Origin: CAYNGH01 sp964396845
Lineage (GTDB): Bacteria > Vulcanimicrobiota > JAJTBE01 > CAYNGH01
DNA: 64,000 nucleotides
Assembly: GCA_964396845.1 (NCBI GenBank)
Contig: CAYNGH010000002.1
Span: 1-64,000, forward strand
Reading direction: 5' to 3'
The notes under the pieces are model-generated. The model had not been told where the DNA came from, made no database searches, and saw only the letters and a list, made by a program, of their open reading frames with translations. Below, piece by piece: positions 34,267 through 42,931 of this stretch. The translations under genes and the position numbers were made by a program. How positions within the stretch are numbered: the stretch's first letter is position 1; each line of letters begins with the position of its first letter.

Positions 34267-36210
34267 TCAACTGGCCTTCCCTTCATCGGCACTGTCTGGC
34301 TCCAGACATGTCAGCTCATCATCCAGACAGGAAACACCGCCGAGATTTGTTCCACTCAAGTCTTCAACAGTATTCAAATCCTCCGGGGACTGTTGGATAT
34401 TATCCCCTCCCGAAGAATCATCAATCTCACCAATCTTATCAATCTCATCAATCTCATCATCGTCATCAGAACCCATTTGAGCCAGCAACTGCTCCTGCAA
34501 TGCTCTCAACTGCTCCTCCTCAGACAGCTCGATAGTGGAAAAATCTGTCTTCCCTTCATCTGATCCAGATAAAGAATCATCACGGGAATCTGAATCCACC
34601 ACAGGCAATAAATCATCAGCAACCTTCTCTTCCAAGCCGACTTCCCATAAATCATCCTCGGCACCAGGGGCATCGGAATTCTTATGGACAACATCAATTG
34701 CTGAATCATCATCAATAACATCCTGGGGCGATTCCTGTTGCAGGTTTAATATGCCGGCCACATTTAAAATTATAACAAACCGCTGACCGCCATTCATTTT
34801 TCCAATTCCTTCGATAAACGAAGCATCGATTTCTGAGATTATCTCCGGGGCAGATTCAATGCTGTCGGCGGTCAACTGAATCACTTCAGAAACCGAGTCA
34901 ACTATCAAGCCGGAAACCCGGTTCTGACAGGTCACCACAACAATGCGATCGGAACCGCTGGGTTCTTTCCAATCAAGCCCGAATCTGCTGCGAAGATCAA
35001 TCACCGGCAGAACATCTCCCCGCAGGTTGACCACACCCCGGACATAATCTGGTGAGCCTGGCACTGCAGTTATATCAGTCAGGCGGATTATTTCCCGGAC
35101 ATTTCTGATATCAACACCAAATTCTTCATTGCCAAGCCTTAAGCTGACCATCTGCCTGATTTCCAATGAACCTCTCTCCTTTGCCGGATGCCGGTTGGCC
35201 CCGACTGCATCCGCTGATTTTTCATCAATCCCGGAAATATCCGAACTGCAGGTGATACTATCTGAATCAAGAATCAAAACAAGCCGGTTTCCGCCCTCAA
35301 GCTTTCCTATTCCCTGAAGCCTGCCATCCAGGGCAACAGTTTCCGGCGGATCCTCAATCCGATCCCTGGGAATACTGACCACCTCATTGACCATATCCAC
35401 CAGAACCCCCGACAGAACTCTTTCGCCATTCACATCCCGGCGAAGGATGAGAATCCGGGATCGCTTGTCTATGGGCGACTCTGTCATGCAAAAATAACTG
35501 CAAAGATTAATAACAGGCATCACCTTTCCCCGGATGCTTATGATACCGGAGATAAATCCCGGAGCCTCAGGAACTCTGGTAATCCGGGGAATCTTGATAA
35601 TCTCCTCCACCTTGTTGATATCAACGGCATACTCCTCGGCCCCCAGCTGAAAACTGACCATCTGAACATCATGATTCAATCCTGCCGACTCCGAATCGTC
35701 AACGCCGTCAATCCCTGCCGGATAATCAAAAGAAGAATCCATATCATCGGAAACATCATCTATTCTGGTTATTGTATCGAGATTTAATATGGAAATTAAT
35801 CGCTGGCCGGATTTGTGTTTGCAAATCCCCTTCAGACTGCCGGAGCCTGACTGGTATAGTGACGGGGGAGGCAGTTCGACTTCCCCGGAATTAATCCTGA
35901 GGACTTCGGAAACCGAATCCACAACCAGGCCCACTGGGGTATCGTCATAACTTGTCACCACAACCCGGTTGGAAGGCCCATGGTGAATCTCCTCCATGTT
36001 CAGGCGTTTCCTGGTGTCAATGATTGGCAGGATCTGTCCCCGGAGATTGACAACCCCCTCCAGATAATGAGGAGCCCTGGGCACCATAGTTATGCCCGGC
36101 AACTTGATAATCTCCTGAACATTTCCAATCTCAATGCCGTATTCTTCTCCACCAAGACGAAATGTTACAAGCTGTTCAATGTTTCTATTTTCTGACAGAG
36201 CCGGGGACAT
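34267..36210 (-). CDS. cheW: CheW-type coupling protein with three CheW domains
   Basis: CheW couples receptors to CheA. This 647-residue protein has three CheW domains in a row, each beginning with a clear signature: VTFRLGGEEYGIEIGNVQEI (about 15), VSFQLGAEEYAVDINKVEEI (about 185) and VSLRLGNEEFGVDIRNVREI (about 350), each followed by VNLRGQ/ISIRGK/VNLRGD and P-VIDxR. The final 150 residues are acidic low-complexity sequence rich in Asp and Glu. ATG 36210 has AAAAGGA eight bases upstream; ATG 36219 adds three residues. It sits directly after the receptor gene (28 bp). Confidence 0.95.
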   Translation of the reverse strand: MSPALSENRNIEQLVTFRLGGEEYGIEIGNVQEIIKLPGITMVPRAPHYLEGVVNLRGQILPIIDTRKRLNMEEIHHGPSNRVVVTSYDDTPVGLVVDSVSEVLRINSGEVELPPPSLYQSGSGSLKGICKHKSGQRLISILNLDTITRIDDVSDDMDSSFDYPAGIDGVDDSESAGLNHDVQMVSFQLGAEEYAVDINKVEEIIKIPRITRVPEAPGFISGIISIRGKVMPVINLCSYFCMTESPIDKRSRILILRRDVNGERVLSGVLVDMVNEVVSIPRDRIEDPPETVALDGRLQGIGKLEGGNRLVLILDSDSITCSSDISGIDEKSADAVGANRHPAKERGSLEIRQMVSLRLGNEEFGVDIRNVREIIRLTDITAVPGSPDYVRGVVNLRGDVLPVIDLRSRFGLDWKEPSGSDRIVVVTCQNRVSGLIVDSVSEVIQLTADSIESAPEIISEIDASFIEGIGKMNGGQRFVIILNVAGILNLQQESPQDVIDDDSAIDVVHKNSDAPGAEDDLWEVGLEEKVADDLLPVVDSDSRDDSLSGSDEGKTDFSTIELSEEEQLRALQEQLLAQMGSDDDDEIDEIDKIGEIDDSSGGDNIQQSPEDLNTVEDLSGTNLGGVSCLDDELTCLEPDSADEGKAS

Positions 36211-36238
36211 ATGAACCATCCTTTTTTGCGGGGGCTTC

Positions 36239-38188
36239 TCAGATGGCCTGAAGCTCTTCTGCCATAAAAGAAATCTCCTCGGCTGCCCTGGCCAGCTCTT
36301 CGATTCCCAGGGCCTGTTCCTCCGAGGCCAGAGCCACTTTTGAACCGGCAGCCGATGCCTGCTCTGACTCGGACTTTACTTCCCTGGCTGCTTCCACTCC
36401 CTGGCTGGTGTCTTCCAGCTGGTCATCAAAAAGCATTATAAGCTTGTCAACTATCTCTATGGCCTCACTGGCAGCGTTTAGTATATTTTCCGCTTCACTG
36501 TGAATCTCATCACCCCGGCGGGCTTCCACCTCCGCCTGATTTCCCGCCTTTTCCACATCATCTCCCACCACGGCAATCTGATCCCGGATATTTCTCACCA
36601 GATCCTTGATTTTCTCTGCAGAATGGGAAGATTCATTGGCCAGGTTCTTTACATCAGCTGCCACCACGGAAAAGCCCTTGCCATATTCACCGGCCCGGGC
36701 TGCCTCAATGGCACCGTTGAGGGCCAGAAGGTTGGTCTGAATGGCAATGTTGACAATGGCATCAACAATCTTGCTGATTTTCTTGGCCTTGTTTCCAAGG
36801 GCCACCAGTTCCTTGGCAGAACTCATGTTGGAAGCTGCAGCCTCGTTGATACCTTCCACCACAACAGCAATGCGACTCCTGGCTTCAGAATATTCCTCCA
36901 CCAGCTCATCAAAGCCGTTTCGAATCCCCTGGGATACATCTTTGACCATCTCAGTGCTCACCTGGGCTTCCAGGGCTGCCTGTCGCAAATTTTCTGCCCC
37001 TTCGGCAGCCTGACCGGTGCCATGGGCAATTTCGCTTATGGCGTTCTTAATCTCCTGGGCAGCGCTGTTGGATTCCTGAATAGTGGCGGATATTTCCTCC
37101 GCGGCGGCTCCCACCTCGTTAGCTGTTTCCAGGGTAGATTCATTCTCATGAAGCTCATCGGCAATAGCTGAAAGCTCGCTGGTGGCAATCTTGATTTCCT
37201 CCAGGGCACGGCTCTGCTCCTTGATGGAATTCACCGACTGATTGGTGGCCGCGGCGGTCTGTTCTGAGGCTGCTGCAATCTGCTCTGCGCTGTTCAAAAA
37301 GTTTTCCAGAGTCACCAACTGTTCCGTTGCCAGTCTTCCCACCTGTTGGGCCTGATCCACAATATCCCTGGCAATCTGACCGCAACGTTCCATGGTTTCC
37401 CCCACCTCCCGGGCCCTGACAACAACCCCGGAGGCAGAATTCCCGGCGCCTTCTATTTTTTCTGATACAATCCGTATATCTTCCTGCACTGACCGGGCAA
37501 CCTGGCTGATCTCCCTGGCAGCGTTTTCGGCATTTTCCGCCAGGTTTCGAACCTCGTCAGCCACCACCGCAAAACCACGGCCATGCTCCCCGGCCCGGGC
37601 AGCCTCGATGGCAGCATTCAAGGCTAAAAGGTTGGTCTGATCTGCAATTTCCACCACCGACTGGACTATACTGCCTATCTCATCTCCCTGGAGAATCAGG
37701 TCCGCAGCGCTTCTCACCGCTTCAACATTCACCTCGGCAAAGGAATTGATCCCCTCGATGGCAGTGTTGATCTTGTCCAGGGAGTTCCGCAAAAGAGATG
37801 CCAGGCTGTCAACATTTCGCACTACATTCTCCGAATCTCTGGATGCCTGTTTGGACCTGCCGTCGGCCTTCTGAGCGATTTTCTTTGCCTTTTCCGCAGT
37901 GGCACTGGCAACCTCAACATTGTGGGCCAGCTTCTCTCCCGAGGCAATTATCTCATTGGATGACGCGGCAACCCTCTCCACTCCCGATGCAAGCTGTGAT
38001 GTGGCATCGGCAAGCTGCTGGGCTACCTGCTGGCGCATTTGTGCTTCTTTTTGTTTCTTCATGGCCAGCTTTCGAAGGGTATCCTTTCGATCAACCTTGT
38101 CAATAAACGACATTCTCGGCACCGATGCAACCGATGCAACACCCCTGGAACCGCCATTCCCTTCTCTTTTACCCAGTACACGAGCCAT
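36239..38188 (-). CDS. mcp: Soluble methyl-accepting chemotaxis protein with two signalling tips
   Basis: A 649-residue alpha-helical receptor with no membrane segment and no recognisable sensor domain. Two complete kinase-control tips are present: IADQTNLLALNAAIEAARAG (181-200, then EHGRGFAVVADEVRNLAE) and IAIQTNLLALNGAIEAARAG (481-500, then EYGKGFSVVAADVKNLAN), exactly 300 residues apart. Normal receptors have one. Glu/Gln-rich helices between them (AEQIAAASEQTAAATNQSVN) look like methylation regions. GGAGGTAACCTT precedes the ATG and a sigma-28-like promoter lies at 38219-38246. It is the first gene of the ten-gene chemosensory operon. Confidence 0.95.
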   Translation of the reverse strand: MARVLGKREGNGGSRGVASVASVPRMSFIDKVDRKDTLRKLAMKKQKEAQMRQQVAQQLADATSQLASGVERVAASSNEIIASGEKLAHNVEVASATAEKAKKIAQKADGRSKQASRDSENVVRNVDSLASLLRNSLDKINTAIEGINSFAEVNVEAVRSAADLILQGDEIGSIVQSVVEIADQTNLLALNAAIEAARAGEHGRGFAVVADEVRNLAENAENAAREISQVARSVQEDIRIVSEKIEGAGNSASGVVVRAREVGETMERCGQIARDIVDQAQQVGRLATEQLVTLENFLNSAEQIAAASEQTAAATNQSVNSIKEQSRALEEIKIATSELSAIADELHENESTLETANEVGAAAEEISATIQESNSAAQEIKNAISEIAHGTGQAAEGAENLRQAALEAQVSTEMVKDVSQGIRNGFDELVEEYSEARSRIAVVVEGINEAAASNMSSAKELVALGNKAKKISKIVDAIVNIAIQTNLLALNGAIEAARAGEYGKGFSVVAADVKNLANESSHSAEKIKDLVRNIRDQIAVVGDDVEKAGNQAEVEARRGDEIHSEAENILNAASEAIEIVDKLIMLFDDQLEDTSQGVEAAREVKSESEQASAAGSKVALASEEQALGIEELARAAEEISFMAEELQAI

Positions 38189-38218
38189 AAGGTTACCTCC
38201 ATCATGTTTCTATAAGGT

Positions 38219-38246
38219 AAATCGGCCTGAATGGACAATCTGTTTA
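38219..38246 (-). promoter_or_regulatory. Sigma-28/sigma-D-like promoter of the chemosensory operon
   Basis: On the minus strand TAAA (38246-38243), 16 bp, then GCCGATTT (38226-38219). The flagellar sigma factor consensus is TAAA-N14-16-GCCGATAA/T. The mRNA would start near 38212, about 24 nt before the ATG at 38188, which leaves room for GGAGG. Confidence 0.65.
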
Positions 38247-38260
38247 GAATAATAATCAAA

Positions 38261-38279
38261 AATCAGACTAAAGTATTAT
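38261..38279. promoter_or_regulatory. Shared 19-bp element, copy 2, within a wider inverted repeat
   Basis: AATCAGACTAAAGTATTAT matches 21301-21319 at 18 of 19 positions. The segment GACTAAA (38266-38272) also pairs with TTTAGTC about 25 bp further on, forming an interrupted palindrome. It lies 15 bp upstream of the sigma-28-like promoter of the chemosensory operon. The remaining sequence between 38280 and 38456 holds no supported gene. Confidence 0.4.
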
Positions 38280-38456
38280 GACATAATCGGTATTATTTAG
38301 TCATAGAGGGCACATGCTCAACAAAAAGAAATATCCCCTGATAAACAGGAGAATCAAAACATACCAGTGCTGGATCAGTCAGGATATTACTGCGGTTGCC
38401 CTTCCGGGACAGGGTTTTTCATGCCTCCGGAAACACTGCCATCCACAGGGCCTGGT

Positions 38457-39755
38457 TCAGTTTTTCCCAGAAAGAAAGATATCCTCAAAACCCGAGATCG
38501 CTTCCAACTCATCGGGGGAGGCTTTCTTTCTGAACAGGTTCAGATCATTCCTGAAGCTCAGAGGATCCCCAAGATAATAATGAACCAGTCCCCTGGTGGC
38601 CAACAGCAGATGATTATCGGGAGTTTTTTTGATGGCGGTATTTATCAGGTTCAGAGCTTTTTCTCTGTTATTCAGCAGGGAGTACATGACTGCGTAATCT
38701 GCCATCTGCTCTGATGTTTCAGGGGGTTTTGGGTTAGCCTCCTGCCAGATTAGAGCCTCGGCCCGGGCCTGTTCTTCCCTGCCTATTTCTGCCAGAAAGC
38801 TGACATGACTCAGGATGAACCCGGTGTTTTCCGGGTTGCATTCACGGGCAGTCCGATAATATTTATCTGCGACATCAAATTCTCTTCTGTCCCGGTGGAT
38901 GGCTCCCAGGATGTTATTCAGGTTTCCCCTCATTTCTGGGCCGATGTCGTCAACCTGTTTCAACTGAGGATCAATTTTCAGGTAATTCTTATATTCACGC
39001 CAGGCCTTTTCTGTCTGGTCGGTGTCCATGTATATTTCCATCAGCCTCAGGTAGCCATGGGGCTTGAAAAAACCCTGCTCAACCACCATCTTTGCAGTTT
39101 TTTCCGCCATGGGGGGGTTTGTGTGGAACAAGCTGTAAGTGCTCACCAGCAGAATTTTTGATTTCTCTTCTGGTGTAGGATTCAGGGCCTCAGCTCGTCG
39201 GAGCGTTTCCAGGGACTGGTCATATTTTCCCACTTCAGAAAAAGCCCTGGCCAGCTCAACGGTGGTGTGAACGCTCAGGGGATCCGCCCGGTTTGCCTTG
39301 ATCCTGTCGGAAAGACATGCCTCCAGATCCCCGGTGGCCCGGTAAGCGCTGGCCCGGTAAAGCAATCCGTTGACATTATCCGGCTGAACCTCAAGGAGTT
39401 CATTGGAGTGTTTAAAAACCTGCTCCCACTCCTCATGGATAGCAAAAACCCTGATTATACCTTCCCTGGCTTCGATGTTTTCCGGGTCAATTCTTAAAAC
39501 CTGCCGGTAAAAATCCATGGCTTCGTCAGGCTTTCTGTCCTGAGCAAGACATTGTTCTGCTTCATGAAGCAGACGATTCACCTGGGCTCTTGCTTCATCA
39601 GATAACTGGGTGTCAGATGACAATGAATGACTGCCGAGAGTACCAGACCTGTCACATGCAGGCAATATCATCAATAAAAGACACAGGAAAACAAAAGATG
39701 CGATTAAACTTTTTTTATTGTCAGACCCTCGAAGGGATCCCCCACAAACTGGCAT
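38457..39755 (-). CDS. TPR-repeat lipoprotein
   Basis: The N-terminus has a lysine-containing head, a hydrophobic segment (LIASFVFLCLLLMILPAC) and a lipobox LPAC near residue 34, so the protein should be lipid-anchored. The rest consists of TPR repeats, for example AMDFYRQVLRIDPENIEARE, LYRASAYRATGDLEACLSDR, YDQSLETLRRAEALNPTPEE and ADKYYRTARECNPENTGFIL. It is a paralogue of the upstream lipoprotein and follows it by 6 bp; both are transcribed from the promoter at 41107-41135. AGGGTGAT precedes the ATG. The partner or role is unknown. Confidence 0.8.
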   Translation of the reverse strand: MPVCGGSLRGSDNKKSLIASFVFLCLLLMILPACDRSGTLGSHSLSSDTQLSDEARAQVNRLLHEAEQCLAQDRKPDEAMDFYRQVLRIDPENIEAREGIIRVFAIHEEWEQVFKHSNELLEVQPDNVNGLLYRASAYRATGDLEACLSDRIKANRADPLSVHTTVELARAFSEVGKYDQSLETLRRAEALNPTPEEKSKILLVSTYSLFHTNPPMAEKTAKMVVEQGFFKPHGYLRLMEIYMDTDQTEKAWREYKNYLKIDPQLKQVDDIGPEMRGNLNNILGAIHRDRREFDVADKYYRTARECNPENTGFILSHVSFLAEIGREEQARAEALIWQEANPKPPETSEQMADYAVMYSLLNNREKALNLINTAIKKTPDNHLLLATRGLVHYYLGDPLSFRNDLNLFRKKASPDELEAISGFEDIFLSGKN

Positions 39756-39761
39756 ATCACC

Positions 39762-41066
39762 CTACTGCTGAGGTTCCTTGACCCTGGATTTGAGCATCGG
39801 CAAGATTTTTTCAGTATATTTCTTTTCCTCATTGGACGCCATGACCATGAATCTTTGAAAATCCCTATCATAGGCTTGTTTGTCACCCATGTAATAATAT
39901 ATCAGGGCCCGGTTTCCATAATTGGCAGCCTCATCAGGCTCCCGGTTTATTGCAGTATTCATGAGCTGGATGGCTTTCTGATCCTGCCCCAGCATCATAT
40001 AAATAATCGCCTGGTTGCCAAAATCATCTGTATCCATCGGCGGATTCGGGTTCATATCCAGCCAGGTCTGGGCATATTTCTTCGCTTCGTCAGGGTAGCC
40101 CATTGATGCCAGAAGCCCTATATAGTTGACCAGGGCCACCTGGTTGTCGGGAAATATTTTAAGAGATTTTTCATAATACTCTTTTGCGGTGTCCAGCTCC
40201 ATCCTGATCCGATGGATTGTCCCGAGTTTGTCATATATCTTTGCCCGGAGCTTTTCTCCCAGGAAATCGATCAATTTTTCATCCGGGTCAGATTCCTTGT
40301 ACTTTTCATACATCTCCATGGCTTTTTCAATGAGTTCTTCATTGTCTTCGCTTTCTTCGCCCAGGTCCGTGTAAATATCCATCAGGAGAATATATGCATG
40401 GGTTGGACTCTCATCATATTCCAGGGACTGTTTGGCATACTTTTCCGCCTCCCTGAGATCCCCCTTGTTGATTGATGCCATGGTAAGCTGAACATAGACA
40501 GAATATTTCTGTTCAAAGGTTTCCGCCAAATCCATAGTCTTATTGAGGAGATGAATACCCTCATCATATTTTTGAGCTTCAATCAGAGAAATAGCCATGT
40601 CAAAATTTGTGCGGAATGTGAAGGGAGAATTCTTTGTGGCCCGGCGGGTGTCGGCAAGGGCCATGTCTGCATTGCCCATCATCAGATGAACCCTGGATCT
40701 GACCAGAAGACCGTTCACATGATCCGGATCCACCGTCAGGAGTCTATTCAACACCACCAGAGCCTCTTCCCATTTTTTCAGGCTCACCAGGCATTCTGCC
40801 TTGCCGTTGAGAGCTGAAATATTGGTGTCATCAATCTCCAGTACTTCGTCATACATTTTTATGGCCTCTTCAAACCTTCCATCCTCATAGAGCCTTTCCC
40901 CCTCGGCGATGAGCCTGTCGCTTCTCACCCGCATCGATTCGGAAATGGTTTCAGCAGGACTGGGACTCTCGGTGGGAGTCACCTCCGGTTTCGGCGTGCA
41001 CCCCATCAGAACCGTCAATATATATACTAATATGACCGCTGGTAAAACATAAAAAAACTTTTTCAT
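39762..41066 (-). CDS. TPR-repeat lipoprotein
   Basis: Signal sequence MKKFFYVLPAVILVYILTVL followed by lipobox LMGC at about residue 23; the mature part starts CTPKPEVTPTESPSPAE, a flexible linker. About nine TPR units follow (ALVVLNRLLTVDPDHVNGLL, YAKQSLEYDESPTHAYILLM, AKEYYEKSLKIFPDNQVALV). The ATG at 41066 lies 7 bp behind GGAGG; an upstream in-frame ATG at 41096 has no such site. Together with the downstream paralogue it forms a two-gene operon. A scaffold at the outer or inner membrane is inferred from the fold only. Confidence 0.82.
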   Translation of the reverse strand: MKKFFYVLPAVILVYILTVLMGCTPKPEVTPTESPSPAETISESMRVRSDRLIAEGERLYEDGRFEEAIKMYDEVLEIDDTNISALNGKAECLVSLKKWEEALVVLNRLLTVDPDHVNGLLVRSRVHLMMGNADMALADTRRATKNSPFTFRTNFDMAISLIEAQKYDEGIHLLNKTMDLAETFEQKYSVYVQLTMASINKGDLREAEKYAKQSLEYDESPTHAYILLMDIYTDLGEESEDNEELIEKAMEMYEKYKESDPDEKLIDFLGEKLRAKIYDKLGTIHRIRMELDTAKEYYEKSLKIFPDNQVALVNYIGLLASMGYPDEAKKYAQTWLDMNPNPPMDTDDFGNQAIIYMMLGQDQKAIQLMNTAINREPDEAANYGNRALIYYYMGDKQAYDRDFQRFMVMASNEEKKYTEKILPMLKSRVKEPQQ

Positions 41067-41106
41067 CCCCACTCCTCCATAAGGCAATAATTTCACAGCA
41101 CCTCTG

Positions 41107-41135
41107 ATTATAACAAAAAATCCACAGAATGGGAA
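41107..41135 (-). promoter_or_regulatory. Predicted promoter of the TPR lipoprotein operon
   Basis: On the minus strand TTCCCA (41135-41130), 17 bp, then a consensus TATAAT (41112-41107). The -10 match is perfect; the -35 is moderate. Confidence 0.6.
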
Positions 41136-41289
41136 GGTTTTTCTGAATCAATGCATCAAGACACCATGAAAGCAGAGAAAGACGGTCTAAAATGAAAATG
41201 CCTCTTCTTGCAGGGATAATTGTTTATAAAATTAATAATAATCATATAATTAATCAGGATTGCGATTTTAACTGAGAAGGCGGTATATT

Positions 41290-42915
41290 ATGCTGGGTAA
41301 ACAGGGTCGGGGAAAACCCAGAAAGCTGGACACTCCATCAGATTTTATGGCTTTTGGTGATCTGGAGGGGCTTACCCGTCTTCTGGAAAAAAATCCCTCC
41401 CTGCTCAACGAAAAAGATGGTAAAAAGAGAAACCTCCTGGCCCAGTCTGTTGCTCACGGCAACAGGGAATTTACCGACTATTTTATCTCCCGGGGACTTG
41501 ACATAAACCAACCGGATTTTCAGGGGATGACTCCCATCATGCTGGCGGCCAGAGATGGCAACGAGAGCATGGTCTATCACCTGGCGGAAAAAAACGCAGA
41601 CCTGAACCACCGCAACCTGGCAGGAGAAACCCTGTTACACATGTTCACCCCTGCCAGTCGGGAAAATATAATGGAAACTCTCCTGAGTCGGGGAGCAAAT
41701 CCCAACCTGGGAAATATCCGGGGGCTGACTCCCCTTCATGTGGCGGCAAAAAAAGGCAGAACTGATATCTGCAAACTCTTGCTGGATCGAAAAGCGGATA
41801 TCAACGCCCAGACTGATGCAGGGATTACTCCCCTGATGATTGCCATCTCCGCCGGGCAGGATCAGGTGGCAAAACTCCTTCTGGAGCGGGGAGCCAGAGT
41901 GGATCAGAAAGACATCGCCGGGCGAACGGCACTCCACGGAGCGGCAATCAGAAACAACAGCGAGATAGCCTGGGCCTTGATAGAAAAAGGAGTAGCTGTT
42001 GACTCCCAGGATCAGGACGGGTTCACTCCTTTGCACCTGGCAGCCCGTAACGGCGCAGTGGAATCGATCAACCTGCTTCTGGACAAGAAAGCAAATCCCG
42101 ACACTAAATCCGAGTTTGGCGATACTCCCCTGCACCTGGCCACCTTTAACGGTCATGAAGAAGCATCCAATGCCCTGATGGAACGGGGTGCCCGACATGA
42201 CATACAGAACGAAGCTGGAATAACCCCCGCAGAAGGGGGAAAGCTCCACCAGGAGAAAATGGAGAAACGGCGGGAGTTATCAAGGGAAAGGGTTTCTGCC
42301 CGGGATGCCCGGCTGGAAGCTGAACGGAAGGCCAGGGAAGAAGAGCAGAAAACCAAAGAAGAAGCACGCCGGCAGAAGGAAGAAGAAGAGAAGGCACAGC
42401 TGGCACGGCTGGCGGCGGAAAAATTGCGTCAGCAGGAACTGCGGGAAGAAGCAGAACGCCGGGCAAAGCTCCAGAAACAAAAAGGGCCGGAACCGCCAGA
42501 CACCATGTCAACTCCCCCGGTATTGCCCAAGTCCACCCATACCATGGATGATTTTCTCGATGAGATAAACATCAGAAAATTACGGAAAATCTTGGAAGAA
42601 AGCCCCGGACTTGTATTTGAATGCAACGAGAATAAATCCACCCTGCTCCACTTTGAAGCCATGGAAGGCAATCTTCAGCGGGCTTCATTATTGCTGGCCA
42701 AGGGTTCTCCCGTGGAACCTGTTGACAAAGCCCGGTGGACTCCTCTTCATTATGCCTGTTATTACGGACGCTTTGAAGTTGCAGTTCTTCTGGTAACCAA
42801 AGGGGCTGATGTGAATAGTGTCACCGGCTCCAACAACACTCCCCTGTCCCTGGCAAAGCGTCAAAACAATCAGGAACTGGTTCGTTTCCTGATTCAGAAG
42901 GGTGCAGTGGATTGA
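41290..42915 (+). CDS. Ankyrin-repeat protein with central coiled coil
   Basis: A cytoplasmic-looking protein of 541 residues without signal peptide. Residues from about 15 to 310 are eight or nine ankyrin repeats (GLTPLHVAAKKGRTDICKLL, GFTPLHLAARNGAVESINLL, GDTPLHLATFNGHEEASNAL). Residues 315-400 are a very charged helix (EAERKAREEEQKTKEEARRQ). A second ankyrin block of three repeats fills 425-541 (WTPLHYACYYGRFEVAVLLV). Ankyrin blocks bind proteins, so an adaptor linking two partners is the simplest reading. GAGAAGGCGG precedes the ATG. It converges with the U32-like gene 16 bp downstream. Confidence 0.85.
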   Translation: MLGKQGRGKPRKLDTPSDFMAFGDLEGLTRLLEKNPSLLNEKDGKKRNLLAQSVAHGNREFTDYFISRGLDINQPDFQGMTPIMLAARDGNESMVYHLAEKNADLNHRNLAGETLLHMFTPASRENIMETLLSRGANPNLGNIRGLTPLHVAAKKGRTDICKLLLDRKADINAQTDAGITPLMIAISAGQDQVAKLLLERGARVDQKDIAGRTALHGAAIRNNSEIAWALIEKGVAVDSQDQDGFTPLHLAARNGAVESINLLLDKKANPDTKSEFGDTPLHLATFNGHEEASNALMERGARHDIQNEAGITPAEGGKLHQEKMEKRRELSRERVSARDARLEAERKAREEEQKTKEEARRQKEEEEKAQLARLAAEKLRQQELREEAERRAKLQKQKGPEPPDTMSTPPVLPKSTHTMDDFLDEINIRKLRKILEESPGLVFECNENKSTLLHFEAMEGNLQRASLLLAKGSPVEPVDKARWTPLHYACYYGRFEVAVLLVTKGADVNSVTGSNNTPLSLAKRQNNQELVRFLIQKGAVD

Positions 42916-42931
42916 AAGAACAAGAAAGCCG

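Noticed and set aside
38314..38577. Plus-strand frame of 87 codons behind GAGGG, downstream of the 19-bp element
   Set aside because: Its last 120 bp run antisense to the end of the TPR lipoprotein gene, the product matches nothing I know, and codon use does not resemble neighbouring genes.
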